From: Herpomyces periplanetae
Lineage: Eukaryota > Ascomycota > Laboulbeniomycetes > Herpomycetales > Herpomycetaceae
Length of the DNA: 64,000 bases
Assembly (NCBI GenBank): GCA_009733715.1
Contig: WMKJ01000064.1
Span: 1-64,000 of the forward strand
Direction of reading: 5' to 3'
Of the stretch, positions 1 to 10,562 are shown piece by piece (the first letter of the stretch is position 1; each line of letters starts with the position of its first letter). Made by a program: the position numbers and the translations under genes. The notes beneath the pieces were generated by a model that ran no database searches, had not been told where the DNA came from, and saw only the letters and a program-made list of their open reading frames with translations.

Positions 1-3000
1 TGATCCCCTCGAGCTAAGGTCTTGGTTAATGGTATGCAAACAACCTATTGTACCTGTTCATGGGCCACGATCTCATTCAGGACATGCCGACGGTGTTATA
101 TCTCGAATCCACGCCCGGATTTTCTTTAGCAGCCAAGAGCGGTGCTTTATGATGAAAGTGTTTGGTAGAAACGGGGCATTTCTCGATGGTAAAGTTGTTC
201 GTGCTGGGGAAACTTGTGAATTAGACCATGGTAGCGTAATTCAGATTGGAGGTGTACGCATTATATTCATGCTTCCCGATAAAATCGCTGCGGATGATAG
301 TGAAATTGAGAGCACAAGTGGAAAAATGAGCTTTGACTTTACCGATGAAAACGGGAATCCAATTGATACTTACATTTCGGACGATGACGATGATTCTTCT
401 GATGCCTGGCTTTCGAGCGAAGGAAAGTGGCATCTGGATCCAGATCTTTTTCTGGAATTATCTGATGATGAGAATGATGATTCAGATATCAAGGGAAATG
501 ATTTACAATCCAGGTATGATAATGGAATCATTCATACTAAACGCAGAGTAAGCGGTCCTTATCTCATGGAGGGTGAAAACTCCGAATCAAGTAATGATAC
601 CGCCTTAGAAGAAAGCCGGTATAGGTACTCAACGAGAAATGCTTCTGGATCATCTAAATTGTCAAAGTCCGGACGCATTAGAGAGTATTCAATGAAGAAT
701 ACTAAGAGTGGAAAGGAGAAGGATAAATTACTACATTATATGGAGAACAGTATGCCTGTTACCAGATCCCACCTGGGACCAAGAAGTCGTTTAAAAGGTC
801 ATCGAATTACAATCAATGATCGAGGAAGGTCTAAACACCGAGGTTCACGATCTCAAGAAATTTCTGAAGTAAGTACGCGGAATTTGAGTCTAAGTTCATC
901 GAATTCCGAAGAAATAGGGCATTACGAACATGGGGACAACTGCCGAAGTGATGACGATGAAGAATGTGATGACCGAGCTATCGAATCTTTGGAGCGTAAT
1001 AGTGATAGAGGATCTTCGCCGTCTCCTGAGTGCGATCAAATATCGAGAGATCGACCCTTGATAAACGGGAAAGATGTTTTTATTGATGGACTGCCCGAAG
1101 GGTGTGTTATACCTGCTAGGTCGTCGGGCCCTGGTAGGCCACCCAAAGATGGACTGTTAAGTAAACGCGAGAAATCACAGATCAAAAAGCTTCATTTAGA
1201 AAGACTACGTGATGAATCTCAGCAAAATGATACACCTAAAATGGCCTCAATAACTCCCCCTTATACTGACGGAATGGCAAACAAGGTACGGGGAAATGGT
1301 GAATTGGCTAATTCATATATGACGGTTAAATCAGAACGGTGTCTATCCAACGATGAACAAAAATCTACAGTGTTTCGGAATGAACAGCGGAATATTAAGC
1401 GCGAAGAACGGTCGCTTTCGCCGGAAATGAGTGTCGACCAATATACACCGGATCAGCTTCAACGGCCCACGACGGCGTATTTATACCTAATTTACGATGT
1501 AATTACCGAAGCTGGCCGTCCGTTGAACTTGCGGCAAATTTACAGTCGAATCCAGCATAAGTATCCATATTTCCGCTTTGAAACCAGTAGTAAAGGATGG
1601 CAAAGCAGTGTGCGGCACAATTTAGCCCAAAATAAGTGTTTTATTAAAGCGTATAAAGACGGAAAAGGGTTTGCATGGACAATTGATACATCCGTACCAT
1701 TGGAAAAAGATCGTAAGAGAAGGGATTCATCACCAGTGTTATCGCGAGTGTCATCACCGTGTGCAGTGCGTACCAACGAAAGAGTGATGAGCGTAAATGA
1801 GGCTGGCCATGATCAAGTTCAAAATAACTCTACATGCGGATCGACAGGGATAGGCAGCCTAGAGGAAGTTGGTAGCAATATGAAAAGTCAATGTGTCGAA
1901 GTTCTTGACGAGTTTCGCTTAGGCCCTCTGTATCCTTCGCTCACGTTACCCTTGACAAAGAAATTTCTCTTTCACCAACCCTTAAGTCAACCGAAGAGTT
2001 TGGGTCGTGAATATAATAGTAAAGTACCACACACGACAAACTACTGCTCACCGTATCGTGAAATTGATAAGCAGGAGGATGGCCTAGAAGAGGGAAAGAT
2101 AGAGGTTTGGCAGTGTTCAAAGGACTCACGAGCATCAATACTATGGACATTGAAGCAAGATAACAAGAACAAGTCATTAGAACGAAAGGACATGCGACAA
2201 GTTTCAATATCAAGTCGAACGGATGCGAGTTTTTCTGGCAATTCGGAGGCGAGGTTATCGCCAATGGAATCGTATGGTGAGGGTTTAACACAAAAGGATG
2301 GGCGAAATCTGCAAGGTACATTGCATAAATATAAAATTGGGAGTCATAAATTGGGACAAATTGAATCATGTGTTACGAGCCCAATGACGCTGGACTCGTG
2401 GCCTGTACAGAATGGTTTGGATGGATTCCGCGGTTGGTACTTAACTGTTTCGACAGAGGAACCAGCCGTCGCGGAAAAGTTAATCGATAATGCATTTTCA
2501 ATTATACGACACCCCAGGGAAGATATGGTTGGTTCAGTAAATGAACGAGAGTTAGAATTGGCGAGAACCATTGCAATTGTCTTAATGGAGCATTCGATAA
2601 ATGTAATGCCGAACTTGACGCTGGAATCAGCAATTTCCCAGAGTATTATACCGCCATTAACATCTGGGCGTAGTACAAATAATGAATCGATTTGCGATAG
2701 CCAGGTAGATGCGGGGGAAAAAGATACAACATGCAATGAGCATCCACAATTGGACAATTTAGGGATTTCGAGCGTAGAAGGGGAAAAGTGTAATGAAGAG
2801 GGTAGTGGCAAAAAAGAATTGGTTGAAGTTACTAGGAAATTAACGCAAGTGAAAGGAGAGAATGAAGTGGAATCAGATGTTCGTCCTGCGGCAGCACCTG
2901 AATCACGAGCTGAAGTTATTGTGCCGACGGTTGAAAGGGAAGAACCGGGTAAAAATGAACCAAAGATTGAAGGGGGAACTGAAGTTCGAGTACAATTTAA

Positions 3001-3451
3001 CGGTTCCAATGACAACAAGATAATAACATCACGAATATTTTTGAAAGGACAAGATGAGGCTTACAACAAGGAGAAGATGGATGGACAAAGTGATCAAAGC
3101 TTAACGAGAGAAACAGAGAGTCCAAAAGTAGAAGACGAGATGACAGCAAATTTACGAACTTCAACGACTACGACGTATAATTCACCAAGCAATCGTGAAC
3201 TGGGTAGTAATGGGGATAGTCTAACGAGCGATTTTGCAGCGCATTTAACTGCTCGATTGGCAGAGAGAGCGCCATCGACGCGAACATCCAAAACCATTGA
3301 AGGATTCGATACAGCGGGCGGAGATGAAACTGTACCCCGAGCGCCGGCGATAGGCATTAAACGACAATTATCACTTTCGTTGAGTATGGGGTTATGTTCA
3401 CCAAAGAAGCGAGTTCACCTTATGGAAAAAGTGGCGGCACAGCAGAGATGA
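1..3451 (+). CDS. FHA-forkhead transcription factor, 5' end outside window
   Basis: Long open frame to 3451 with a broken N-terminal FHA domain followed by a forkhead DNA-binding domain. The FHA part shows SRIHARI and GRNG, then IQIGG, as in the Fkh1/Fkh2 family. The forkhead domain starts near 1459 (about residue 478 counting from base 29) and carries the recognition-helix pattern WQSSVRHNLAQNKCF. A long acidic, Ser-rich linker joins the two domains and a disordered tail follows. By family it should be a nuclear regulator of cell-cycle or differentiation genes, with FHA binding phosphothreonine partners. The FHA N-terminal strands are missing, so the gene begins to the left. Bases 32-80 look like an intron (GTATGC to TTCAG), so the first secure coding base is 81. 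The short piece before it is uncertain. It converges on SNF7. Confidence 0.85.
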   Translation, partial: DPLELRSWLMVCKQPIVPVHGPRSHSGHADGVISRIHARIFFSSQERCFMMKVFGRNGAFLDGKVVRAGETCELDHGSVIQIGGVRIIFMLPDKIAADDSEIESTSGKMSFDFTDENGNPIDTYISDDDDDSSDAWLSSEGKWHLDPDLFLELSDDENDDSDIKGNDLQSRYDNGIIHTKRRVSGPYLMEGENSESSNDTALEESRYRYSTRNASGSSKLSKSGRIREYSMKNTKSGKEKDKLLHYMENSMPVTRSHLGPRSRLKGHRITINDRGRSKHRGSRSQEISEVSTRNLSLSSSNSEEIGHYEHGDNCRSDDDEECDDRAIESLERNSDRGSSPSPECDQISRDRPLINGKDVFIDGLPEGCVIPARSSGPGRPPKDGLLSKREKSQIKKLHLERLRDESQQNDTPKMASITPPYTDGMANKVRGNGELANSYMTVKSERCLSNDEQKSTVFRNEQRNIKREERSLSPEMSVDQYTPDQLQRPTTAYLYLIYDVITEAGRPLNLRQIYSRIQHKYPYFRFETSSKGWQSSVRHNLAQNKCFIKAYKDGKGFAWTIDTSVPLEKDRKRRDSSPVLSRVSSPCAVRTNERVMSVNEAGHDQVQNNSTCGSTGIGSLEEVGSNMKSQCVEVLDEFRLGPLYPSLTLPLTKKFLFHQPLSQPKSLGREYNSKVPHTTNYCSPYREIDKQEDGLEEGKIEVWQCSKDSRASILWTLKQDNKNKSLERKDMRQVSISSRTDASFSGNSEARLSPMESYGEGLTQKDGRNLQGTLHKYKIGSHKLGQIESCVTSPMTLDSWPVQNGLDGFRGWYLTVSTEEPAVAEKLIDNAFSIIRHPREDMVGSVNERELELARTIAIVLMEHSINVMPNLTLESAISQSIIPPLTSGRSTNNESICDSQVDAGEKDTTCNEHPQLDNLGISSVEGEKCNEEGSGKKELVEVTRKLTQVKGENEVESDVRPAAAPESRAEVIVPTVEREEPGKNEPKIEGGTEVRVQFNGSNDNKIITSRIFLKGQDEAYNKEKMDGQSDQSLTRETESPKVEDEMTANLRTSTTTTYNSPSNRELGSNGDSLTSDFAAHLTARLAERAPSTRTSKTIEGFDTAGGDETVPRAPAIGIKRQLSLSLSMGLCSPKKRVHLMEKVAAQQR

Positions 3452-3897
3452 ATTAATTGCGATCAGTACACAGATTGATTCTAGGAGAAGGCAAAACGGA
3501 AAACTGTTTCGTCTGTCCGCCCGTTGCGTACCATACCATACCCTTGACAGATTGAAAATGCATTCATAGTTGAGTGTATAAATGTTAACTGGATGTTCAC
3601 ATACCGCACCCATAAACGTCAGTATCTGGACAGGAAAGCATCGTAAAACGAATGGCAAAGCCTTCAAAAGTCGTACCAATCGTTACATATGTATGTGTAA
3701 AGATGGAGGGAGAGCTGAGTGTGCAAAAGGTTGGTAATGGCGATGTATCGAAGTGAATTAATGGACCTCGTTGCAAGCCAAACTATGGGTAAAGCAAACG
3801 AGTAATAGTACCGGAATCAATCAAAAGTATTCCAGTGATATTCATCCCAAGGTTGAATTCACCTGGTTGCACGGTCTACCATTGAGCTTAAAAGTAT
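3452..3897. other. Convergent intergenic spacer
   Basis: The shared 3' side of the forkhead gene (+) and SNF7 (-). I see no coding signal or RNA gene here. Confidence 0.5.
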
Positions 3898-5220
3898 TTA
3901 TATGGCCATTTCAGCTTGCAGTTTGCGCAACTCCTCTTCTTCTGCATCCGTTATAGAACCTTCGGCTGACCCGGAAGGTGGAATTGCTAATTCCCCAGGA
4001 GGCATTAAACTGGAGTAACTGATACTTTCGGTTTCGTTCATGATAGTCGTAGCGGTCGAGGATGATGCTAAACTTGGATCTAAACTTGATAATCGATGTT
4101 GGGGTACTGAAGCATTGATTGATGAAGATCGTGCCGGTGAGATGGCGATGGTTTGGTTTTTAACCGTGGCTGAACATGGCAGAATGAGTAAATCATTGAC
4201 TTGTTGGGATTTTCTCCACAGGGTAAAGTCGTCTACTTGTAACGCTGCACTTACCGGTAAAAGGGATGGGTAATGCATCTTGAGAAGAAGACGCTACGCC
4301 AGATCCTGGCTGCTGCAACCGCGATGGCACGACGGGCACGATTCCGGCTTTGGCCATTTTAGAATCCAGTTCTTGCTGTTGAAGTTGTTCGAGTTCGTCT
4401 TCCAATTCCAAATCATCATCGGCAGCGATATTTAAACTGGGTGACTGTGTAATTGCCTCCCCAATTTCTTCGCCTATTGCATGTTGTTCACGCAGTTTCT
4501 CCCTGTTCCGACAAACTTATTAGTAGCTGGTTTATAGATTTTGTGGTTACAATCATGCGGGACAATACATACATTATCTCGTCAACTTTATCAGGATTTA
4601 GTTTGCCGTGAATTTGTTGCATGGCTTTACTAGCTTGTTGCATTGCCAACAAAGTTTCTTTGTTAATATTGGCGGATTCGATTGAGTAAATTTCTCGTTC
4701 TAATGTCATAATTTGAGCGTTGGTTTGGTCCAAGGCCGTTTCGCATAGCTTTTTACGCCGTAAAGCAGCTTTGGCAGCTATTTAAGTGTTTCTTTGACCG
4801 TTTCATGGGATAAAAAGGGACACGCCGATACGTAATCAAGTGTGAACGAATTAACGGTTTGTGAAATCGGTTAATGATACATATTAAAGTACAATTAAAC
4901 CCGAGAAAAGTATTTGTGCTTGATATTGTTGGATGTATGGTGATTCGGGAAACCAGAGGAATTGCGCTAGTACAACTGTATTTATGGATACAGATGACTA
5001 GCAAAATGTATAGAAAAAGGGTTATCTTACCATTCTTGTTAGTTGATAGATACTTTCGAGCAAGAGTGTCCTGTTCGTCAATTTGAGATTGTAAATGCTT
5101 TTCACGCTTAGATAGCATTTCCAGTTGACTCCGCAAGCCTAGGATGGCATCCTTAGCGGAGTCCTTCTTTTTTGTTGGCCCACCAAACCAATTTAATAGT
5201 CCCCAGCTACCGCTCGACAT
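3898..5220 (-). CDS. SNF7: ESCRT-III subunit Snf7/Vps32 (CHMP4), 4 exons
   Basis: Exons on the minus strand: 5220-5031, 4777-4573, 4502-4255 and 4169-3898, giving 304 residues. The N-terminus MSSGSWGLLNWFGG and the basic helix with LRRKK are typical Snf7. Snf7 polymerises on endosomal membranes to drive vesicle budding into multivesicular bodies. Residues near the C-terminus, EEEELRKLQAEMAI, match the amphipathic helix that binds Bro1/ALIX in the yeast protein. Family members are usually 220-240 residues. The extra length is a Ser/Thr-rich linker before the last helix, encoded across the third intron. Introns are 253, 70 and 85 nt with GTAAG/GTATG donors. The gene diverges from the MAPEG gene. 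Confidence 0.93.
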
Positions 5221-6559
5221 GGTGTATATAGTATAGGGGATATGAGTGGATGAAGTTGTGCAGGCGGGTGGGCCTTTGGAAGGATATGGAGGAAAGTGAT
5301 GAAGGTGTGAGTGAACGTATGAGAAGGGTAAGTATTAACACGTAAGTATTAGTGTAGGTGGATATTGCCAAAGTAAGGTTAAGGGATCGCGCGTGCACGC
5401 ACACAAAAGGGTGCACGAACGGGTGAGCGCGTATGGAAATATTAAAGTAGGAAGGGTTTATTGTTAAAAAACACACAAACAAAATATATTTTTAAGTAGA
5501 ATGATAAATTTAGCTTATCATTAAAGATAATGGTAAGATTTAGGTGTTAACCGTAAAAAATTAGAGTAGCAAGGGAAAGTACGCTAAATGAAAAAATCGT
5601 GAAGACAATGATAATATGTGATGCTACTACGTGCAGTAAATTAGTATAGTGTAAGTTTTGTTGAAAATATTGTGTAATAAGATGATAAAGAGTAGAGGCG
5701 AAAAGACCCAAGATGAAACAGAAAGGAATAGAATAAAATGTGGTCAACTGAGTACAAGAAGAGTAGCTATGACATGTTAGACGAGAATCTGATTTTCGTG
5801 GATGGATTAAGGAAAGATTTAACAAATGCAAGCCGAACGAGGTGGTGATGTTCAGCAAAATGTCCGCGCGTTAATCGCCCCTCCCCCCATCTCCGGCCCG
5901 CCCAGACCCGGCTTCTCCTTCCGCCATGTCTGGCACGTGATCTCCCGATGGGCGGAGGGGTCGCTGCGGCGGCGGCGTTGCGAAAGTTTCGGAAACGACG
6001 AACTTTTCGTTTACAAGATCGTGTGCGTGTGCGCCTGTGCTACATGATTTGTCCCTGGGTCTAGCTTGCTGTAATATACGATAAACAGAATGGTACCGTG
6101 TATGCACGGGCATGCGCATGTGTGTTGTTTTATATGTGGAGATGCACACACTCCCCGTAAACGTATAAACATATACTGTATAAAACCGCGTTTTGAGTAC
6201 TCTGTAGCAGCTAGTGTATCGAATGATCTTCTAGGTTGTTAATGGTTCCTGGAATAAAAACTTCATTTTACCTTTTATCATCAGCCTGTTGTTCACAATC
6301 TTCTCATCCAAACTCCAGCAACAGATGTCTACACACTCCCTCAATTAAACCTACGATTTACCCATCTACATCCAAAATACTACACCTTTATCCCTTTCAC
6401 GTACCCTCTGTTAAAGTGGATTGCCACAGTCAACGTCGGGAAACGGTATCTTCATATACACTTGACCCAGAAGCTTGTGCACAAAGCTTTCCCCTCTCCC
6501 TCGCCCCGGGTGACCAGGATTAATACTTTTATAGTCTCGGATTCACCCTATCCACCAAT
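5221..6559. other. Divergent promoter region SNF7 / MAPEG gene
   Basis: 1.3 kb without a credible gene. It contains a GC-rich island at about 5870-5995 with one CACGTG palindrome, and a pyrimidine-rich stretch (about 6270-6540) just before the MAPEG start. Short open frames here look like composition artefacts. Confidence 0.5.
5934..5939. promoter_or_regulatory. CACGTG E-box in divergent promoter
   Basis: Perfect palindrome (context GGCACGTGATC) in the GC-rich island between SNF7 and the MAPEG gene. This is the core site for bHLH factors such as Cbf1. Function is inferred from the motif alone. Confidence 0.35.
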
Positions 6560-7090
6560 ATGTCGTCCATCTGGGATCTATTTCATGAGTACAATTTGCC
6601 TTTATTGGGCATTCCGATTGCAAATTTTCTCGGCTTCGTACCCCACGTTTACTCCATTTACCTTTCAACGGGCGGTAAACTTACGCTGTGGCAGAATGGG
6701 AACTCGAGATCTCCTCGACACTTGCAGAGCATTCAAAAGCGACTTACACCTTGTCAATATGCCCGATTTGAACGGGCGCGTGGTGCACACCAAAACTCTC
6801 TTGAGATCTTTCCTTTGTTCACCTCTGCTGTACTCAGTGGCATCATAATATCTTACGTGGCTCATTCTAAGTCCGCACCTCCTGTCCAAGGAATCAACGC
6901 CTTATCTGCCGTAGAATTATCCGATTTCGTTAAGCACTTTTGCCTATCTCGAGCTTTGTATAACTTTTTTTACATTACAATTACAAACGATAAGCTTGCC
7001 ATCCTGCGATCTGCCGTTTGGGCTTATGGAATGTACTTGTGCTATCGAACGCTACTAAACTCTGCCCTCACCTTAGCCAGATTACCTTAA
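6560..7090 (+). CDS. MAPEG-family membrane protein
   Basis: Single-exon 176-residue protein with about four hydrophobic segments. The diagnostic MAPEG stretch is ERARGAHQNSLEIFPLF (about residues 74-90), followed by a conserved R..YNFFYI region and a final LR..VW helix. MAPEG proteins (microsomal glutathione transferase and eicosanoid-enzyme relatives) sit in ER or other membranes. The substrate of fungal members of this type is mostly unknown, so I do not assign a reaction. Start chosen at the first ATG, just before the conserved N-terminal membrane segment. Length is normal for the family. Confidence 0.85.
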   Translation: MSSIWDLFHEYNLPLLGIPIANFLGFVPHVYSIYLSTGGKLTLWQNGNSRSPRHLQSIQKRLTPCQYARFERARGAHQNSLEIFPLFTSAVLSGIIISYVAHSKSAPPVQGINALSAVELSDFVKHFCLSRALYNFFYITITNDKLAILRSAVWAYGMYLCYRTLLNSALTLARLP

Positions 7091-8356
7091 GATTACCTTG
7101 CATAACTTACTCGATGCTTGATAATGTACGCAAACCCTTAGAATATATTAATTTCAAAGATTATCTTGCGCCGCTGGGAAACTTTTACGCCGGGATGTTT
7201 ATGTATTTACACTCTTGCTAGTTACCCCACTATGCTTTACATGGTAAATAGAAACTTAAACAATCACAATTCCCCTTCCTGTGTATAAACCTAGAATATC
7301 CTTTTGGAGATGTCGTGGTATATGTGCATACATGATCACCATTCCATGCATATGAATAGTGTGGTGTAATATTTCGTTAAAATTCTGTTACCTGTGCGTG
7401 CACCACACAACACGTCATAACCATCATGCCAAAGTTGACCGGTACAGCATTTCCAACGTAGAATCTTATCCATGAAGAACCCCAACTACAATAAAGTTTT
7501 CAAACAAGGCGCGCGGCACTCTCAATTTATACACTGGATGTTAAGTAATTAATCCCTTACCCGTGCCAATAATTTCAATCGGGAAATTCACTTCTACATG
7601 CGCTCATGATTAATTCTGCATCACTCATTCATACTTATGAACCCAAGTAGTATAACCAGAGTAAACTCTAATTCGGTGGCACCATCATGATCGCCGACTG
7701 GCTCGAGTTTAGATTCTTTACACCATGCGTAAAATGTGTGTACACTATACTAAACAACCATAATCCATCCAGGCTATAAAGCCCTTTAATCTAAACCATA
7801 GTATACTACATTGTATATACACGCCAAAAAGCTTCCGACGCCGGGTCGATTTTGTCTTGCCAATCAACTTCCTTCCATATCCGCCCCCAACGTGTAATTT
7901 CAAGTTTAGCCAAAATACCATTGTGCCATAAACTTTTCTTCCTAAAAACTTCCACTCAATAATCATACAATCCACGCTAGCTCTAGTTTATAACGTTAAC
8001 TTGTGCGCTGCACCGCGCTGCCTAACTTATATGAAATCTGTACTTATCTCCACAACACTTTTTCTCCCGTTAACTTATCCCAACTGCTCATGCCCATCCA
8101 ACCACATCTACACTCTCATCTTTCTTAACATTTCCTTGTATAATCCCTCCAGTTTCGTTTGCTTGCTTCATCTAACGTTAACAATGCTTTCCATAACTCT
8201 GCTCACCTATCTTCATACCTTTCCCATCACCGTTCCTCGTTCAATTTTGTCGTGATCATGCCATCCTTAACTGGGTTTTTTCTCATCAACGTGTTTGCTA
8301 CATTGTCCTTGTATCTCGCCGTGGTAGCTATTTAAACCGTTTTCTTTTAACAATTA
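7091..8356. other. Intergenic region upstream of zinc-finger gene
   Basis: No supported gene. The last part (about 8000-8350) becomes strongly pyrimidine-rich on the plus strand, as do several other presumed 5' leaders in this window. Frames of 70-85 codons here lack any recognisable domain. Confidence 0.45.
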
Positions 8357-8393
8357 GTGTGTGTGTGTGTGTGTGTTGCGCATACACACACAC
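8357..8393. repeat. (GT)n-(AC)n inverted dinucleotide repeat
   Basis: About ten GT units, a short TGCGCA spacer, then about five AC units. The arms are complementary, so the RNA could fold as a hairpin. It lies about 60 nt before the chosen start of the zinc-finger gene, and an in-frame ATG lies inside the repeat. Confidence 0.8.
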
Positions 8394-8455
8394 GCTCACT
8401 CCCTTCTCTCCTTGCCCTCGTGTGGTACTCTTTCTCTATCTCTCATTTATCGGCC

Positions 8456-10188
8456 ATGTGCAACTTCAACATGCGAATCAAACTGCCAAACTTCACTAAT
8501 GATTCCCAATCTATACCTCTCGATACACAATTCTCCACTACCGTATTCTCATTACCTTCTGCGCCTACTTCACAGCCTCCAGTACCCTCACTGCGCGATC
8601 AACTTAATACATTTCCTTCCAGCGAAGTGCACACCTTGTCTGTGCCTCCACCTCCATCCCAGCCAAAACCTGTGCCTGTGCTCGTATCCATATCTACACC
8701 CACTTTTGATAAGCCTTCCTCTATACATTCAAAATCTGGCCGTATTAGTCGAGCCCTCAAAGGTGCCAAAGATGCCCACACTTGTGATTGTGGAAAACGT
8801 TACTCGCGTGCTGAGCATTTAAGGTAAACATCTCCATACACATTATTGATGTATGTATATCTAACCCTTGTACTTTTCCACAAATCATTTATTTTCACTT
8901 GCACGTTCCAGGCGACATCAACAAAACCATGAATCAATCATCTTTTGTCGCTTCAATTGTGGTCGAATCTTTCATCGTCTCGACCTACTCATGCGCCATG
9001 AAACAAAGCAGTATGTCACCCATTTTTTTGCTATACTTTACGCACATTTCGCCCAATTCATCACTGATTAATTACTCGCTCTTCCAACATATTTGGTTCC
9101 TTAATTCCACCACAAAGCCATCCATCTACCACCTTGCCTGCTGAAGCCGCTCCGCTTAAATGCCACAGCAAGTTAATGGATCATGCCGTCTTTTCGAGTA
9201 ACAGCATTACTCGTCCCAGTTTCAAAAAACATTGCAAAATTCTTCTTAATCCCTTCGACAAGCTCAATCCTTCCATTCAACCCTCTACTTCTGCTAATCC
9301 TGATATTATTAACGCTCCAACTATCCCCAGTAACTGTCCCTACAAAACTACTCAAAGATCACATCCAGCAAACCCTTCGCCTTCCAGGTGTGTACGGACA
9401 AAATGTCTTCAAAACTTGCTTCTCTTGTCCCACCCTTATTCCTTCTGACTCTTCCATTCAGTGAAGTTAATTGTCCTTCAAAGCCCGCCGCTTGCCCTTC
9501 ACAATCCCTTCCTCCATGGACATACCTCGCCGAATCTGCCTTACATCCATTTACTTTGACAAGCAACCTTGCTACTTCTCTCGTCAATACTAACTTCTCC
9601 CCCCAAAAAGCTTCCTTTCGTCCCACTGACGTTGATGCGAACCCCTCTCTTACCACTACTCCTCCCGCAAAGTCCTTCTCACGATGCCCTGACGCTGTCC
9701 AGTCTATTCAAAATTCCCTTGCTTCTTCATTTCAGCTCAGCAATATTCCAACTCCTGTTAACCATGATTTTTCATTTGATCCGTCGGCTGTTTCTTCTTT
9801 ACTCCTCTCATTGTCCAATCCACCCCCAGCGTCTAACCTTTCCACTGCTCTTCCTTCACTTTCTTCATCCTCTTCTTCCATCTCCTCCATCTCACCTCAT
9901 GATTCCTCCTATTCAAATCCCCTTTCTTCGTCTTGGACGTCTTCGTACCAAGATCTACTAACTTTTTCTAATCCTCATCACTCTGATCCGTCCCAGAAGC
10001 CCTGCTCTAAATCAGATTACCCAGTCGTCATTAAATCCCTTGCACCACCAAACGCCCCTCCCGATAACTCGAGCTACTCCGCTAAATGCTCCATGTCCAA
10101 TCAAGCTTTCCCATATAGCACCATGTTCGAGTGTGAAAATGATAACTGCTTCTTCGATAACTTAGACTCGTTATTCAATTATCTTTGA
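8456..10188 (+). CDS. Two-finger C2H2 zinc-finger protein, 4 exons
   Basis: Exons 8456-8823, 8912-9010, 9118-9387 and 9462-10188 give 487 residues. Finger 1 has a short knuckle, C-x1-C-x12-H-x3-H (CDCGKRYSRAEHLRRHQQNH), and is split by intron 1. Finger 2 is C-x3-C-x12-H-x3-H and its last His is made by joining exons 2 and 3. Paired fingers of this kind near the N-terminus occur in fungal transcription factors. The C-terminal half is Ser/Pro-rich with no known domain and ends in an acidic, aromatic segment (CFFDNLDSLFNYL) that could be an activation patch. The DNA target is unknown. An in-frame ATG at 8357 inside the GT repeat would add 33 residues; I prefer 8456. The third junction was chosen because it restores frame with good splice sites. 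Confidence 0.78.
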
Positions 10189-10562
10189 TTTCGTAGTAAA
10201 TTCATACACTTCTTGTGTCTCGTAAATCCCTTATGTCGCTTCCACATCATGAACATCCCACTACCTCCACCATCTTTCCAATGATCACTTCAACACTTTT
10301 AAACCACCACTCGTAATGCTTCCCTGGATATCGATACTAGCTCTGCCGAGTCCACCGCTCGCTCTGCTATAAGTTTCACCAACTTGCTTCAGGCACACCA
10401 TATCCCCTAAGTAATTTTTTTCTGAACATAGTCTGTTGAAGTGCAAATCCTTCAACTTAATCCGCCAGGGATAACATCCCAGTGAAAAAATACTTCAGTA
10501 GGACCCTTCCTCTTCACGAATAAAATCATATCGCCAAAATTCTCTTGAGGTAAATCATAGGA
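10189..10562. other. Convergent intergenic spacer
   Basis: A 374 nt gap between the 3' ends of the zinc-finger gene (+) and the unknown gene (-). I see nothing coding. Confidence 0.5.

Noticed and set aside
2344-3018. Long minus-strand frame opposite the forkhead gene
   Set aside because: Antisense shadow of a well-supported coding region; no domain of its own.
5826-6149. Opposed short frames in the GC-rich island
   Set aside because: Frames kept open by GC content; no start context, motif or splice support. Better read as promoter DNA.
9183-9464. 93-codon frame overlapping exon 3 of the zinc-finger gene
   Set aside because: The frame used by exon 3 completes the second zinc finger and splices in frame to exon 4; this one does neither.
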